From the NCBI RefSeq assembly GCF_019890725.1, contig NZ_JAINZZ010000006.1, positions 124,001 to 188,000 on the forward strand: a stretch of DNA of 64,000 bases. The letters run 5' to 3'. Below the pieces are notes generated by a model that was not told where the DNA came from, did no database searches, and saw nothing but the letters and a program-made list of their open reading frames with translations. The translations under genes were made by a program, and so were the position numbers. Source of the DNA: Actinacidiphila acidipaludis (GTDB lineage Bacteria > Actinomycetota > Actinomycetes > Streptomycetales > Streptomycetaceae). This document shows, piece by piece, positions 1-8,004 of the stretch; positions within the stretch are counted from its first letter, which is position 1; each line of letters starts with the position of its first letter.

Positions 1-17
1 GCTCCGGAGTCCGGAGC
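1..17. repeat. Short perfect inverted repeat downstream of xis
   Basis: GCTCCGGA, one spacer base, then TCCGGAGC. It lies 20 bases beyond the xis stop, between xis and the expected integrase gene. It could be a weak hairpin or a protein site; its loop is too short for a typical terminator. Confidence 0.4.
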
Positions 18-37
18 CACGCCACAGGCTGAGGGAG

Positions 38-271
38 TCAGGCGGCGCGGTGCGCCTCGCGCAGCCGCGCAACGTATTCGGGCAAGGCATCGACCGGAAC
101 TCGGCGAAGATGGCCGATGGTCACCGACTCCAGTGCCCCAGTGCGGATGAGGTTGAAGCAGGTCGTCCGACCGATGCGCAGGCGGTCAGCCGCCTCCTCA
201 ACCGTGAGGAGAACAAACTTCCCGTTGGCGTCAGGAATCTCGCTGGGAAACTCTGCGATGGCGGTGGTCAC
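38..271 (-). CDS. xis: Excisionase-type helix-turn-helix protein (Xis)
   Basis: A 77-aa basic protein. Residues about 20-70 form a MerR-like excisionase fold: LTVEEAADRLRIGRTT, then a second helix and a wing with HLRRVPVDALPEYV. In AICEs this small protein acts with the tyrosine integrase to excise the element. The GTG start at 271 has GGAG five bases upstream. It is the last gene before the left edge, where int normally follows. A plasmid-copy HTH regulator is the alternative. Confidence 0.82.
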   Translation of the reverse strand: MTTAIAEFPSEIPDANGKFVLLTVEEAADRLRIGRTTCFNLIRTGALESVTIGHLRRVPVDALPEYVARLREAHRAA

Positions 272-322
272 TGCGGCTCCTTGTCGCGGTGAGCGGGGGG
301 CGGCCCCCCTCTTCCTCTGGGT

Positions 323-556
323 CCGCTACTTCCGCTACCTCCGCTACCGCCCTGGTCAGGGGCTTGTGTGTGGTAGCGGATGGGGTAGCGGGTAGCGGAT
401 GTGCCGCTACCGGCCGGAGGTCCGACCGGTAGCGGATGTGGCGTGCTGGTAGCGGATAGGTGCGGGGCTTGCCGCTACCTGTCCACCGGGTCTGACCTGC
501 GCGGTAGCGGAGGTAGCGGAAGTAGCGGACTCTCAGGGAGAGGGGGGCAGTAGCGG
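323..556. repeat. Cluster of 14 GGTAGCGG octamers in both orientations (candidate origin or clt)
   Basis: Exact GGTAGCGG or CCGCTACC occurs at 332, 341, 372, 384, 391, 404, 428, 448, 472, 503 and 512, with one-base variants at 323, 521 and 549. The cluster covers the gap between xis and the DUF3631 gene and runs into the 3' end of that gene, where it produces a proline-leucine-rich tail. Repeated short sites beside a replication gene suggest iterons; TraB-recognition octamers are the other option. Confidence 0.6.
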
Positions 557-1626
557 GTCCACGCGTCGTGCAGGTCGCTGGCGTAGTAGCCCTTGACGAC
601 TCCGTCGCCGGTCTTGATGTTGCGTGCCTTGATCGGGTCGTTGTCGGCGGTGACGTACTCCCCGAGGCGCTTGGCCAGCGCCCGGGCGTCCAGGGGCTTG
701 CCGCCGATGTCGGCCCATGGGGAGTCGTCCAGGGAGTTGAGGCTGACCAGGATGTGCGCGGTCGGCATGCGTTCCGCGCCGTTGAAGATCAGCCGCAGGT
801 CGGTGAGCAGCTTGATGCCGATGCTGGCCTTGTCGCTCTGCTTCGCGGCCTTGACCAGCTCCACACAGGCCACGCGGGCCCGCGCCGGCCAGTGCCCGCC
901 TGCCGCGTCGGCCACGGCGAGCAGGGGTTCCCACACGTCCGCGGGCCGGTCGCTCACGCCTTCCGGCATCTCCGGGAAGGCTCCGTCCACCTGCTCTCGG
1001 ACGCTGGCGGCCCACTTCGCGAGCCGGTCGCGGAGGGCGTGGCCTTCGGGTTCGTTGAGCCGCTTGCGCCACGGCTCGATCACCTCGTTCGGTGCCCGCC
1101 TTCGCATCCGCACGATGACGGAGCGGGTCAGGATCGTGTCCGGCAGCGACCCGAGTCCCGCCATGGCCACGGCGCAGAACGACGGGAACTCGGTCGGGGT
1201 CTGCGACGATCCGTCGCCGACGCACCGCCACGTGGACGCGCCGCGTCGGTGTCCGGCGTTGATGAATGCCCGGAGTTGTTCGTCTCCTCCGGCCAGTGGG
1301 CCGAAGATGGCGTCCACCTCGTCGAAGAGGATGGTGGGGCGGGTCTCGGTCGCGGACACCGCGCGGAACATGGCGTTGGCGGTGGCGTTTGCGGCCATCA
1401 TCCGGTTCGGGACCAGGGTCTCCATCACTTCCAGGGCCCGGGACTTGCCCGACCCGGGCTCCGGGGACAGGAACGCGATGCGCGGTGTGGAGTCGAACGC
1501 GTCGACCAGGTGGGCGTGGGCGTCCCACAGGGCCACGGCGACGTAGGCGGCTTCCAGGGGAAAGACGTTGAAGCGGCGGTGGAAGGCTTCCACCTCGTCC
1601 AGCAGGGCAGCGCCGTTCTCGCTCAT
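475..1626 (-). CDS. DUF3631 AAA-type ATPase, probable element replication helicase
   Basis: A 383-aa protein. Walker A (EPGSGKSRALE) lies at about residue 55 and Walker B (TILFDEVDAIFG) at about 100, followed by a DUF3631 region with the ARNIKTGDG motif near the end. DUF3631 proteins accompany prim-pol proteins in actinobacterial plasmids and AICEs and are taken to be replicative helicases. The ATG at 1626 overlaps the upstream stop (ATGA), so it is coupled to the 120-aa protein and prim-pol. The last 20 residues (PLPESPLLPLPPLPRR) come from the octamer repeat cluster and are probably not conserved. Confidence 0.85.
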   Translation of the reverse strand: MSENGAALLDEVEAFHRRFNVFPLEAAYVAVALWDAHAHLVDAFDSTPRIAFLSPEPGSGKSRALEVMETLVPNRMMAANATANAMFRAVSATETRPTILFDEVDAIFGPLAGGDEQLRAFINAGHRRGASTWRCVGDGSSQTPTEFPSFCAVAMAGLGSLPDTILTRSVIVRMRRRAPNEVIEPWRKRLNEPEGHALRDRLAKWAASVREQVDGAFPEMPEGVSDRPADVWEPLLAVADAAGGHWPARARVACVELVKAAKQSDKASIGIKLLTDLRLIFNGAERMPTAHILVSLNSLDDSPWADIGGKPLDARALAKRLGEYVTADNDPIKARNIKTGDGVVKGYYASDLHDAWTRYCPPLPESPLLPLPPLPRRSDPVDR

Positions 1627-1985
1627 GCCGCCTGCCTCCTCTCCGGTGCGGGGATGAGCAGCGGGCACACCTCGCGGTGCGCGTTGTGGGTCTCGATGAG
1701 GACCAGCACGTCTCGGCGGCCGGAGGCTTCCACGTGCCTGCCGCACAGGCAGTCCGAGGTGGCCCACGGGATCGTGTTCCAGCTCGGGGCCGCGACGACG
1801 TGCAACCACGAGACCGGCTGGCGCCCGTCTCTCGGGCGCGGGTCAGGGACAACAGCAGACAGGACGCCTTCGGCGACGACCTTCGGCGCACCACCCGCCG
1901 CGGGTGTTCCTGGCGGTGTGGCGGTGCTGAGCTGGTCTGGGGTGGCGGTGAGGCTTTTCAGGCGGGGGGATGGGGTCTGGTTCAT
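1623..1985 (-). CDS. Hypothetical 120-aa protein of the replication operon
   Basis: No recognised domain. Residues 1-50 are Pro/Thr/Ala-rich. Residues about 60-105 hold a CxC pair (SDCLCGRHVEAS) followed by hydrophobic RRDVLVLIETH, which could be a small zinc-binding fold. The ATG at 1985 overlaps the prim-pol stop and its own stop overlaps the DUF3631 start, so three genes form one tightly coupled unit. A role in replication is inferred from position only. Confidence 0.7.
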   Translation of the reverse strand: MNQTPSPRLKSLTATPDQLSTATPPGTPAAGGAPKVVAEGVLSAVVPDPRPRDGRQPVSWLHVVAAPSWNTIPWATSDCLCGRHVEASGRRDVLVLIETHNAHREVCPLLIPAPERRQAA

Positions 1986-2887
1986 GCCGTCTCCCGGGGT
2001 CGGGCGGTGCGGATGGACCAGTCCAGGGCGCTGCGGATGGTGGCGCGGCACTCGGATGCCGGCAGTCCCGCCGACTCGCCCCCCGCCTGAAAAGCCTCCT
2101 CAACGGCGGCGCGGTCGAGGTCTCCCCACGCCACGAAACGGCCCACCGCCCGCACCGCGCGCAGCAGTTCAGCGTTCCGCCCGCCCTCCGAAGCTCCGGC
2201 GACCGCGCTCACCTCACGATCGAGGACCACCGAGGCGAGTCGGGGGGCGTTGCGGGGCGGTGTGGGCCGGATCGGGCCCACCACGGCCCTCTGAGGGGCC
2301 GTCAGAGCCTTTTGGAGCCATTCGGGTAGGTTTGTAGGCTCTACGTCGCACAGGACCGTGTACGGGCCTTGTGGCGTCTCGGACCCCGGAGCGACGACCT
2401 GTCCGCCCCATGCGCGGGTGTCCACATGGGGGGCGAGGGTGCCCGCGGTGTTGCCCAGCCGGATGCCGGGCGGCGCAGTGAAGTACAGGTGGTGCCCGCC
2501 GCTCGCGGTCCGGATCGTGCGCGTGGTGGGGACGGGCTGCCCGTTGCGCTCGCAGAGCGCCTGGAAGGTCGTCACGCCGTCAGGCGGGCCCTTGATGTCT
2601 GTCGCCTTGACGGTGTCCAGGTCCACCACGACCAGCCCCGCGGGGCCGGTCGCAATGCCGACGTTGAACGCCCCCGCAGCCCAGCACCGTTCGATGCGGG
2701 CGGGATCGGTCGTGGCGCGCTGCTCCCAGGTGCGGTGCCCGCCCGCGCAGTCTCCGGTGTGGTGGCAGGCGCGTTCGCTGTGGAGATTGGGGATCTTCCG
2801 TCCGGGCCACAGCGGGATTACGGGCCAGCCGCGTTCGGCGGCGGATAAGGCTGCGGACAGCAGCGCGGATCGGTCGGGATGGGCCAT
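1982..2887 (-). CDS. Bifunctional DNA primase/polymerase (prim-pol), replication protein
   Basis: A 301-aa protein with the AEP prim-pol core: GWPVIPLWPGRK near residue 20, GIATGPAGLVVVDLD with the metal-binding DxD at about 85-95, SGGHHLYF at about 140, and GGQVVAPGS at about 170. The C-terminal third is helical. Such proteins initiate replication of AICEs and actinobacterial plasmids. ATG 2887 has GGAG nine bases upstream; longer in-frame starts lack this site and run into the neighbouring gene. It heads the replication operon. Confidence 0.9.
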   Translation of the reverse strand: MAHPDRSALLSAALSAAERGWPVIPLWPGRKIPNLHSERACHHTGDCAGGHRTWEQRATTDPARIERCWAAGAFNVGIATGPAGLVVVDLDTVKATDIKGPPDGVTTFQALCERNGQPVPTTRTIRTASGGHHLYFTAPPGIRLGNTAGTLAPHVDTRAWGGQVVAPGSETPQGPYTVLCDVEPTNLPEWLQKALTAPQRAVVGPIRPTPPRNAPRLASVVLDREVSAVAGASEGGRNAELLRAVRAVGRFVAWGDLDRAAVEEAFQAGGESAGLPASECRATIRSALDWSIRTARPRETA

Positions 2888-2973
2888 GCTGGGTGTCTCC
2901 AGTTCCTTGATGGGGTTGCTGGTGCCGGGGCGGTCGCGGACTTTGGCGAGAGCGCGACCGCCCACAGGCGGGG

Positions 2974-3765
2974 TCACACGGGCGGGATGTTGGCGGGGAG
3001 CCCGGTCAGGACTTTGGTGCGCCAGTTGAGGGCGTAGGGCAGGCAGTTGGCGCAGTTCTTGTGCGTGGTGTGGCCGGGCATGGGGGGACGCCTGCGGGCG
3101 TGGTAGGACCAGGCGGCGGAGTCGGCGGATGCCATCAGGTGTCCGACGCGCTGGAGACCGAGGGTCTTGAAGCCGAACCCGTGTAGGCGTATGCCGTGCG
3201 CGGCCAGGCTGGTCACGATGGCGGCGCCGTCGGTGGTGGATTGGCGGCGGCAGACCGACCCGAGGCCGACCAGCGGTTCGCGGGTGAGGTCGATGCCGGC
3301 GCGGTCGTACATGCCGACGCAGCGTTCGTAGTCCGGGAGCTCCCATCCCTGGAGGACGGGCACGATCGGCAGGTCCGGGGCCAACTCGTGTAGGTGCAGG
3401 TAGTTGGCGACGGTGCGGCGCTGGTGTTCGGCGACGGACAGGCCGGTGCCGGTGAAGGTCTGCCCGCCGAAGGTGCCGCCGTGGATGATCGCGGGTTCGC
3501 ACATCCAGTCCTGCGGTGCGGCCCAGTCGAACGGGCCGACCTCATCGCGGATGCGCCGCAGGTCGTCCACGTACCGCTGGGGGGTGATGGTCCAGCGTCC
3601 GAACCGCTGGAGGATGGTGAAGCCGCCGGAGTCGATCGCGTAGCGGCCGATGGCCAGCGGCAGGCTGCGGGCGGTGCCCACACCGAAGTGCTCGTACTTC
3701 AAGAACAGCGGCACGTCGGTGAGGGTGACCCAGTGCCGTTTGTGGGTGGTCAGATAGAACCTCAC
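2974..3765 (-). CDS. Queuine tRNA-ribosyltransferase-like protein (DUF7221; TGT/DpdA-related)
   Basis: A 263-aa TIM-barrel-like protein. YAIDSGGF (about residue 43) matches the substrate-binding and catalytic Asp motif of tRNA-guanine transglycosylases. PQDWMCEP, VPVLQGWELPDY, LVGLGSVCRR and HGFGFKTLG occur in barrel order, and a CxxC (CANC) lies near the C-terminus. TGTs exchange guanine for a 7-deazapurine in tRNA; the DpdA branch does this in DNA and is found in phages and mobile islands. No queuosine-precursor genes are visible here. Its start overlaps the stop of the RRQ-motif gene. Base exchange in DNA is inference. Confidence 0.72.
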   Translation of the reverse strand: MRFYLTTHKRHWVTLTDVPLFLKYEHFGVGTARSLPLAIGRYAIDSGGFTILQRFGRWTITPQRYVDDLRRIRDEVGPFDWAAPQDWMCEPAIIHGGTFGGQTFTGTGLSVAEHQRRTVANYLHLHELAPDLPIVPVLQGWELPDYERCVGMYDRAGIDLTREPLVGLGSVCRRQSTTDGAAIVTSLAAHGIRLHGFGFKTLGLQRVGHLMASADSAAWSYHARRRPPMPGHTTHKNCANCLPYALNWRTKVLTGLPANIPPV

Positions 3766-4181
3766 GCTGCCTCCTTCGAGGCGTCAGAGCAGGGCCAGCA
3801 GCAGCCCAGCGAGCGAGGGATGACGTAGCCGCGGTCGCGGCGGCAGGCGGGGCAGGTGCGGCGGGCCCGCATCGCCGCGTTCAAGGCCCGCCTGCGGCCC
3901 TCGGTCATGGGGCGGACGGGCAGGGCGTGGGTGCGGTCGTAGAGGAGCGCGAAGCGCCGCCCCCGACGCCAGCGGATCTCCGCAACCGGGTCGACGCCCC
4001 CGGGCCGCAGCCCTGCTGCGCGGAGTTGGCGGCGGGTCAGCAGGCCATCGGGGGCGCATCGGTAGGGGTAGACGGGAACCAGGGGGTTGGCCGGGCCGGA
4101 ATGGGATCCCGGCGAGAACCCGCTGGGTGCAGGGCGGTTCTGGGCGGGAGCAACGCGCGGGCTCCTGGGCTTGTAGGACAA
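3762..4181 (-). CDS. RRQ-motif zinc-ribbon-like protein
   Basis: A 139-aa basic protein. After a Pro-rich head (about 1-40) it has LLTRRQLRAAGLRPGG, the RRQaRRM-type motif frequent in small Streptomyces AICE proteins. It then has two Cys pairs (CPAC and CCWPC, about 110-131) that could bind zinc. The TTG at 4181 has GGAGG seven bases upstream. Its stop overlaps the start of the TGT-like gene (ATGA), so both are made together. The promoter is squeezed against the divergent gene at 4213. Function unknown. Confidence 0.68.
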   Translation of the reverse strand: MSYKPRSPRVAPAQNRPAPSGFSPGSHSGPANPLVPVYPYRCAPDGLLTRRQLRAAGLRPGGVDPVAEIRWRRGRRFALLYDRTHALPVRPMTEGRRRALNAAMRARRTCPACRRDRGYVIPRSLGCCWPCSDASKEAA

Positions 4182-4212
4182 GATGGGGCCTCCGAACTGG
4201 AGGGGGTTAGCG

Positions 4213-4683
4213 ATGGCTTACGAACTGGAAGCAGTGATCGGCGAGGGCAAGGCCCTGAGCACCGTGGCGAAGGATCTTCCGGGCGCCCGGCTGACGTCGA
4301 TCGGACAGGGCCTCGCACTCATGCCGATGACGAAGGCGCTGGCCGATTCCGTCGCAGATAGCAGTGGTGAGGGCGTGTTGGGGTTCTGGCGGCTGCCGGG
4401 AGGGTTCGAGGAGACCCTCGCTGCCTGGTCGGCTGGTGGACCGATGGCCTATGTGGAAGCTGAGTACTTCGGCGGTGTGGGCGAGCAGCGCGCTGCGGTG
4501 TGGGACGGCGGGACCCTCGTGCTGGGACCGCTTCATCTGGAGGAAGGACAGGCCCCTCCGCCTGTTGGCACCCCGATCTCCCAGGCGCTGCGGCGGTTGG
4601 GCGTGCGGGTAAGCGGCAGGGAGGACGAGTTCTCCGCTGCGGGATTGGACCGCCATCGACAGAGCGAGGCGTGGATCGACTGA
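4213..4683 (+). CDS. Hypothetical 156-aa protein, divergent from the replication operon
   Basis: No recognised domain. The protein is acidic with alternating short strands: LEAVIGEGKALSTVAKDLPGA, GFWRLPGGFEETLAAWS, MAYVEAEYFGGVGEQRAAVWDGG, then a polar tail. The middle resembles the immunity-type proteins common in Streptomyces, but this is only a resemblance. ATG 4213 has AGGGGG six bases upstream; an ATG at 4183 lacks a site and overlaps the opposite gene's ribosome site. Confidence 0.6.
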   Translation: MAYELEAVIGEGKALSTVAKDLPGARLTSIGQGLALMPMTKALADSVADSSGEGVLGFWRLPGGFEETLAAWSAGGPMAYVEAEYFGGVGEQRAAVWDGGTLVLGPLHLEEGQAPPPVGTPISQALRRLGVRVSGREDEFSAAGLDRHRQSEAWID

Positions 4684-4800
4684 CGCGCGACTTCCGGTTT
4701 TCTCTTCCTCAGATCGGTGACTGTGCGTACAGGGAGGGAGGCATGCGGGATCCCGGAAACCCTGGTTTTCGGAGGTTTCCGCAGGTCCGAGCCGGGTGCC

Positions 4801-4890
4801 TCCCTGACTCCCTGTGCGGGTGTTCGTGCTGATCAGGTCAGGGAGGCGGGGTCAGGGAGGCGGTCAGGGAGAACTCCCTGCCTCCCTGAC
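4801..4890. repeat. GTCAGGGA octamer repeats, candidate TraB recognition (clt) site
   Basis: GTCAGGGA occurs at 4837, 4851 and 4863 on the plus strand and inverted at 4801 and 4883, in the 217-bp gap directly after the traB stop. TraB proteins recognise clusters of 8-bp direct repeats in the clt locus, which in several Streptomyces plasmids lies next to traB. The sequence differs from the published pSVH1 repeat, as expected for a different TraB specificity. Confidence 0.55.
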
Positions 4891-4898
4891 CGCCTCCC
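4855..4898 (-). terminator. Long hairpin immediately after traB
   Basis: A perfect 17-bp stem (4855-4871 with 4882-4898) around a 10-base loop. It begins 2 bases beyond the traB stop codon and overlaps the octamer repeats, so it can end the leftward transfer transcript, be part of clt, or both. Confidence 0.65.
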
Positions 4899-4899
4899 T

Positions 4900-7098
4900 T
4901 CACTCAGCGTCACTCTCGGCGGTGTCCTCGGTCCGGTCGTCCAGTGCCTCGCGGACCCTGCCCCGGTCCACGACCATGCGGCCGTCGGACTTGCGGACGG
5001 CTCCGGAGGGGGCGAGGACCTCGCGCAGATCGGCGAACGTCCACTCCCGGTACTCGCGTCCGTTGCGCTCGGAGAGGCGGTGCAGCACCTCCTGGGTGCG
5101 CATCCGCTCGTTCTGCCCGAGCACGGCGTAGATGTCGGCGAGGTGGTCCACCTCCTCGCCAGCCGGAGCATCGGCAGCAGCCGCGGGTGTGATGCCCTCG
5201 CGCAGCGCCAACGCCCGCTTCACGACGGGCGTCACCTGGTCCACCTCGGCGTCCTTGCCGACGTAGTAGGCCCGGACCAGCTCAAACGCATTCGAGGTGA
5301 ACCCGACCGTGAGCGCCGTGCCGATGTTCTCGGCGGGGTTGAGGGTGGTGGCGGTGATGCCGGCGCGGTGCTTGCCCGTGCCCAGCAGACCGTCATTGGC
5401 GACGTGGTCGCCGACCGCGAACGCCACCCGATGGGAGGTGTTGCGGGTAACGTCCTTCGGGATGCTCGATGCGGTCGGGGAGACGGTGACGAACACCAGC
5501 GTGATGCCGACCTTCCGCGCCTTCTTGAGCACCTTGATGGCCAGCTCAGCGGCTTCCTCGCCGTACTTCTTGTGCTCGAACAGCTCGTGGCACTCATCGA
5601 ACACCACCACCCGCGGACGCATCCGCGGGTCCCGCTCGGCCAGTTCCCGGGTGAGCTTGACGGTCTCCCCGCCCATCTCCTCCAGCAGCTTGCCGCGCCG
5701 CGTCACCTCGTCGCGCAGGTCCCGCAGCGCATACAGGGCGTCCTTGACCTGCTCGTCCTCGTCGCCCTTGACCAGCGTGCGCAGCCGATCCCGCATCGGG
5801 TCGTAGTCCACGTTGTAGGCCATGACGTACACGTCGATCTCGACCAGCGGGTCAAGCATCGCGCCCAGCAGCAACCCGACGACCAGCGACGACTTACCCG
5901 AACCCATGATGCCGCCGACCATGTAGTTACTGGCCATGAGCTTGCCCATGACCGGCTCCCCACGCTGCGAGACACCGACCGGCACGCCCTTGAAGTAGTC
6001 CGCCGTCCCTTCGGTCAGCAGGGGCCAGGCGAGCACCTTGCCCGAGAGACTGCCCTGGTCGGCCACCCACAGATCGAGGGTGCCGGGGGCCGTTGACGGT
6101 TCGGTCGGCCACACCTCGACGGGCAGGCGCAACAGGTTGTGGGCGAGCACGTCCTTGTGCTTGTTGATCATCTCGACGGTCACGCCCATCGGGAGCTGCA
6201 ACTGGGTGTGCCAGCCCTTCCCCAGCCGGGTCGTGGGCTGGACCCAGCGGGCCTGCCAACCAGCCTTGAACGCCTGGTTCAGCGGGCCGATGCCCAGGTG
6301 GCGCAGGGCGTCCAGGATCGCGCCCTCATCGGGCACCACATCCCGGGTCTCCTGCTCGGAGGCGGGCAGCGCCCAGTTCGGCGCGGCCTGCCCCTTGCGG
6401 CCGATGCTCCACAGGGCCGCCAGGCCCAGCCACGGGCCGAAGAACGTGGCAGGTCCCCATACGATCGACGCCAGCCACACCAGCGTGCTTATGGCGTGGA
6501 TGATGAACATGATCGGCGCGATGGTCAGGCCCGGCTGCTTCTCGGCGATGGCCAGCACGATGCCCAGGCCGAGCAGGCCGCCCGCGGTGCCGGCGGTGCC
6601 GACCGCGGCGGACTTCACCACCCGGGGGGCGGCGGTCAGCAGCTCCATCCGGCGCTTGTGGCGGTCCTCACGGGCCTTGGCTGCGGCCTGCGCCCACTCC
6701 AGGGCCACCTCGTGCTGACCGGCTGCCTCAGCGGCGCGCATCATCCGCTCATGCCGGGCGACCGTGCGCGCATCCCACGCGCGCTTTGCCACGATGCGGG
6801 CCCCGCCCACCACATATGACCCGTGGCGGACGACCAGACGGGCACCGGTCTTGGTGCGGTCATGCGTGACGACGTGCAGCGTCACACCCGCGGCACGCCG
6901 CAGGCGGGCGGAGGCAAGCGCGGCACGGCCCCACTCTTCCTTGCCCATCCCCGGGATTCCGGACGGGATGACGCGGCCTTCCAGCACCCGCGGAGCGCCC
7001 GGGGCGGGGTCGCTGTCGGAGGCGGGATCGGCGGTGTGCTTGGTCAGGTCGGTGACGGGCCGGGCCCGTCGCGTGCTGATGTCGATGATCTCGGTCAT
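4900..7098 (-). CDS. traB: TraB/FtsK-SpoIIIE DNA translocase, conjugative transfer
   Basis: A 732-aa protein. Transmembrane segments lie at about 175-260 (GGLLGLGIVLAIA, IAPIMFIIHAISTLVWLASIVWG). The motor domain has Walker A (GGIMGSGKSSLV, about 395) and Walker B (PRVVVFDECHELF, about 490). A C-terminal winged helix (about 650-720) corresponds to the part of TraB/FtsK that reads 8-bp DNA repeats. TraB hexamers move double-stranded plasmid DNA between mycelia without nicking. ATG 7098 has GGGAAG six bases upstream; the longer frame lacks conserved content. The repeat cluster just downstream is its likely target. Confidence 0.93.
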   Translation of the reverse strand: MTEIIDISTRRARPVTDLTKHTADPASDSDPAPGAPRVLEGRVIPSGIPGMGKEEWGRAALASARLRRAAGVTLHVVTHDRTKTGARLVVRHGSYVVGGARIVAKRAWDARTVARHERMMRAAEAAGQHEVALEWAQAAAKAREDRHKRRMELLTAAPRVVKSAAVGTAGTAGGLLGLGIVLAIAEKQPGLTIAPIMFIIHAISTLVWLASIVWGPATFFGPWLGLAALWSIGRKGQAAPNWALPASEQETRDVVPDEGAILDALRHLGIGPLNQAFKAGWQARWVQPTTRLGKGWHTQLQLPMGVTVEMINKHKDVLAHNLLRLPVEVWPTEPSTAPGTLDLWVADQGSLSGKVLAWPLLTEGTADYFKGVPVGVSQRGEPVMGKLMASNYMVGGIMGSGKSSLVVGLLLGAMLDPLVEIDVYVMAYNVDYDPMRDRLRTLVKGDEDEQVKDALYALRDLRDEVTRRGKLLEEMGGETVKLTRELAERDPRMRPRVVVFDECHELFEHKKYGEEAAELAIKVLKKARKVGITLVFVTVSPTASSIPKDVTRNTSHRVAFAVGDHVANDGLLGTGKHRAGITATTLNPAENIGTALTVGFTSNAFELVRAYYVGKDAEVDQVTPVVKRALALREGITPAAAADAPAGEEVDHLADIYAVLGQNERMRTQEVLHRLSERNGREYREWTFADLREVLAPSGAVRKSDGRMVVDRGRVREALDDRTEDTAESDAE

Positions 7099-7183
7099 GC
7101 TGGGCTTCCCTGCTCTCTGGCATGAGGTGTGGGGCCCGGGCCGGCCGATGTCTTGGCGGATAGGCGGCCGGTCCGGGGCAAGG

Positions 7184-7366
7184 TCACTTACTGGTGTCGG
7201 CGCGCTTGCGTGCGCCGTCCAAGATGCGATCGAGCTTGCGTTGCAGGTCGCGCTGATCAACGTCGTCACCCGCCACGCCGCGCTTGGCCATGCGGGCGAT
7301 CAGCCAGGCCACGCGGGCGGCTTCCGCGGCGGTCAGCGGTGGGTCGTCGGGGTGGGTGCGGATCAC
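7184..7366 (-). CDS. Small helical protein upstream of traB
   Basis: A 60-aa protein: VIRTHPDDPPLTAAEAARVAWLI, then a basic helix and a Lys/Arg-rich end. GTG 7366 overlaps the stop of the 72-aa gene (GTGA). The 'PPLTAAEAARVAWLI' pattern looks like a two-helix DNA- or partner-binding protein. Function unknown; it is part of the transfer operon by spacing. Confidence 0.6.
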   Translation of the reverse strand: MIRTHPDDPPLTAAEAARVAWLIARMAKRGVAGDDVDQRDLQRKLDRILDGARKRADTSK

Positions 7367-7581
7367 CGGGGACCACCGCCGACGACGGTTACGTGGTCGT
7401 CGCCGAACACGTAGTGACCGGCGAACCATTCGGTGAGGGTCAGACCGGAGACGATGTTCATGCCGTTCTCGTGGTCGGTCACGATGGCGCGGCGGCCGAT
7501 CAGCCGACGCGGCGGCTTGGCACCGTCCACGGCCAGGTGGTCAACGGAGGTGATGGTCACGCGGGTACCGATGGGCAGCAC
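7363..7581 (-). CDS. Hypothetical 72-aa beta-rich protein
   Basis: Compact, beta-rich sequence (IGTRVTITSVDHLAVDGAKP, RRAIVTDHENGM, GHYVFGDDHVTVVGG) resembling a small KOW/SH3-like barrel, which is only an impression. GTG start with a GGGAGA-like site upstream. Its stop overlaps the next start, so it belongs to the transfer operon. No assigned role. Confidence 0.6.
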   Translation of the reverse strand: MLPIGTRVTITSVDHLAVDGAKPPRRLIGRRAIVTDHENGMNIVSGLTLTEWFAGHYVFGDDHVTVVGGGPR

Positions 7582-7643
7582 AACGGTTCTCCCGTCCGGG
7601 AAGGGGACTTGCGGAAGTCAACGCGTGGTTCGGTTGCCGCAGG

Positions 7644-7961
7644 TCAGTGGCGGCGGATGTCGCGGTAGATGCCGTAGACGACCAGCGCCACCAGCGCCAC
7701 GGCCGCGGCGGCAATCGCCAGCGCGACGGCAGCGAACGCCACGGTGACCATGAGCATCGATCCGCCTACCGCGATGGCCAGCCACTTGCCTGCCTGATCG
7801 GCAGCGGACTTCTGGACCACGATCGGCGTGGGCGGGGCCACCTGTTGCTGTTGGGCGTTGATGATCTGTTGGGCTTGCAGCGCGGCCACGATCACCGCGA
7901 ACTGGTCGCCCTGCCGGGCGGCTTCCACCGCTTCGGCGGAAGCCTTGCTGATCTCAGACAC
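7644..7961 (-). CDS. Small membrane protein of the transfer/spread region
   Basis: A 105-aa protein. Residues about 1-60 are a polar, Gln-rich helix (AALQAQQIINAQQQQV). Residues about 62-98 are one or two closely spaced transmembrane helices (LAIAVGGSMLMVTVAFAAVALAIAAAAVALVALVVYGIY) with a basic tail. GTG 7961 has GGAGG seven bases upstream. Small membrane proteins between traB and spdB in AICEs assist intramycelial spread. This specific one is not recognised. Confidence 0.68.
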   Translation of the reverse strand: MSEISKASAEAVEAARQGDQFAVIVAALQAQQIINAQQQQVAPPTPIVVQKSAADQAGKWLAIAVGGSMLMVTVAFAAVALAIAAAAVALVALVVYGIYRDIRRH

Positions 7962-8004
7962 GTCAGTGCCTCCGGTCTTCCGAGTGGGGTGGGGGTCGGT
8001 GGGG

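Noticed and set aside
1..17. Rho-independent terminator
   Set aside because: The one-base loop makes it unsuitable as a normal terminator hairpin, so it is listed only as an inverted repeat.
4717..6096. Rightward 459-codon frame over traB
   Set aside because: Antisense to the conserved TraB motor domain; His/Gln/Arg-rich shadow composition.
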